Assembly: GCF_028330965.1 (NCBI RefSeq)
Contig: NZ_JAQMUB010000074.1
Span: 1 to 40,228 of the forward strand
DNA length: 40,228 bases
Origin: Oscillatoria sp. CS-180
Lineage (GTDB): Bacteria; Cyanobacteriota; Cyanobacteriia; Phormidesmidales; Phormidesmidaceae
Direction: 5' to 3'
Both the position numbers and the translations under genes were made by a program. Below the pieces are notes generated by a model, which saw nothing but the letters and a program-made list of their open reading frames with translations, was not told the DNA's origin and did no database searches. Shown here piece after piece: positions 39,861 to 40,228 of this stretch (positions within the stretch are counted from its first letter, which is position 1; each line of letters begins with the position of its first letter).

Positions 39861-40157
39861 GGGCGTTACTCCATTTCCTCACTACTATCAGGACATCCGA
39901 CTTCCCACAGACCTTCAGGCTTCCTCCCGGTTTACTGGTTGTGCTGCCTTACCCTCCACTGGAAGGAGTCGATGGGATCTCCCGAGTTCCCGACTCTGCC
40001 TTGAAGACGTGCCACGGTCTCTGACCCCGGTGGACCCTCAAGAGCCATGGCCATTGGCTCCGTCGGTATTGCCTTCCGTGTTTTGGACCTAACTTTTCCT
40101 ACTAAGTCCTCAAGCCTATAGCGGGCAGTGCCCGTAGCCAATAAAGGCAACTCCCAC
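39420..40157 (-). mobile_element. truncated group II intron
   Basis: The 5' RNA part runs from about 40157 (GTGGGAG, the intron start) down to the reverse transcriptase start at 39860. It includes the domain I type segments that are often mis-called as a ~70-residue protein. The 3' part (most of the RT gene and domains V and VI) is lost at about 39425. Bases 40158-40228 would be the 5' exon side. Confidence 0.7.
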
Positions 40158-40192
40158 TAAAGTTAAGTGCATTGATATCCAGGGAGCATCGG

Positions 40193-40228
40193 ATGATGGC
40201 AGAGCGTTATGAGCAGAATTTTGGAACC
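40193..40228 (+). CDS. possible start of a gene running off the window
   Basis: ATG 40193 (or 40196) follows AGGGAG by about ten bases and encodes MMAERYEQNFGT up to the edge. The frame is too short for a family call. Confidence 0.25.
   Translation, partial: MMAERYEQNFGT

Noticed and set aside
39932-40150. 72-codon minus-strand frame upstream of the reverse transcriptase
   Set aside because: It lies in the structured 5' RNA of the group II intron and is a frequent mis-annotation of that RNA.
1-40228. tRNA and rRNA genes
   Set aside because: No tRNA cloverleaf with T-loop GGTTCRANTCC or rRNA signature was noticed on either strand; a covariance search was not possible.

Overview
The window looks like accessory DNA, possibly plasmid-borne or an integrated element, from a cyanobacterium. 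HIP1-type palindromes (GCGATCGC and its GCGATCG/CGATCGC cores) recur throughout. Uma2-family, IS200/IS605, ISL3-like, IS1182-like and group II intron sequences are all common in filamentous cyanobacteria. The species cannot be read from the sequence.

Layout. Positions 1-1610: three genes on the minus strand, including a multi-span membrane protein that runs off the left edge. Positions 1669-4105: a five-gene module, made of two tiny minus-strand genes, an HTH gene, a divergent small plus-strand gene and a 158-codon plus-strand gene broken by a stop. Positions 4400-29872: a defence island of about 25 kb. Positions 29945-34180: a second, collinear and divergent copy of the same five-gene module, whose HTH gene is split by an IS200/IS605 element. 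In both copies the space between the HTH gene and its divergent neighbour carries 11-bp iterons, but the iteron sequence differs. Positions 34239-40228: a scrap zone with a coiled-coil gene, a degenerate CRISPR-like repeat pair, ISL3 and IS1182 transposase remnants, a beta-propeller-like exported protein, a GNAT acetyltransferase and a truncated group II intron at the right edge.

The defence island reads as a phosphorothioate-type BREX (type 4-like) locus. One minus-strand run from 27570 to 6900, with mostly overlapping or short junctions, encodes in order of transcription: DUF4007 protein; large P-loop ATPase; short DUF2281-like protein; Uma2-like protein; double zinc-ribbon protein; DUF3883-like protein; PAPS-reductase/DndC-like BrxP; second DUF4007-like protein; small protein; BrxC-like giant ATPase with a long coiled-coil tail; a NERD-pseudokinase-kinase-PglZ fusion; and a short BrxL-like AAA+ protein. 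At the left end sit a DndA/IscS-like cysteine desulfurase and a plus-strand gene for a membrane protein with a nucleoside 2-deoxyribosyltransferase-like domain. At the right end, divergent from the operon, is a gene of the DNA phosphorothioation-associated putative methyltransferase family.

Proposed working (inference): the cysteine desulfurase mobilises sulfur and BrxP, with DUF4007 partners, places it in the DNA backbone. BrxC/PglZ/BrxL and the second ATPase carry out exclusion, and the fused kinase half may regulate PglZ. No PglX-type adenine methyltransferase is visible, which fits marking by sulfur. The least familiar parts are the PglW-PglZ fusion, the duplicated ATPase and DUF4007 genes, the membrane-anchored nucleoside-transferase-like protein, and the iteron-bearing modules that bracket the island.
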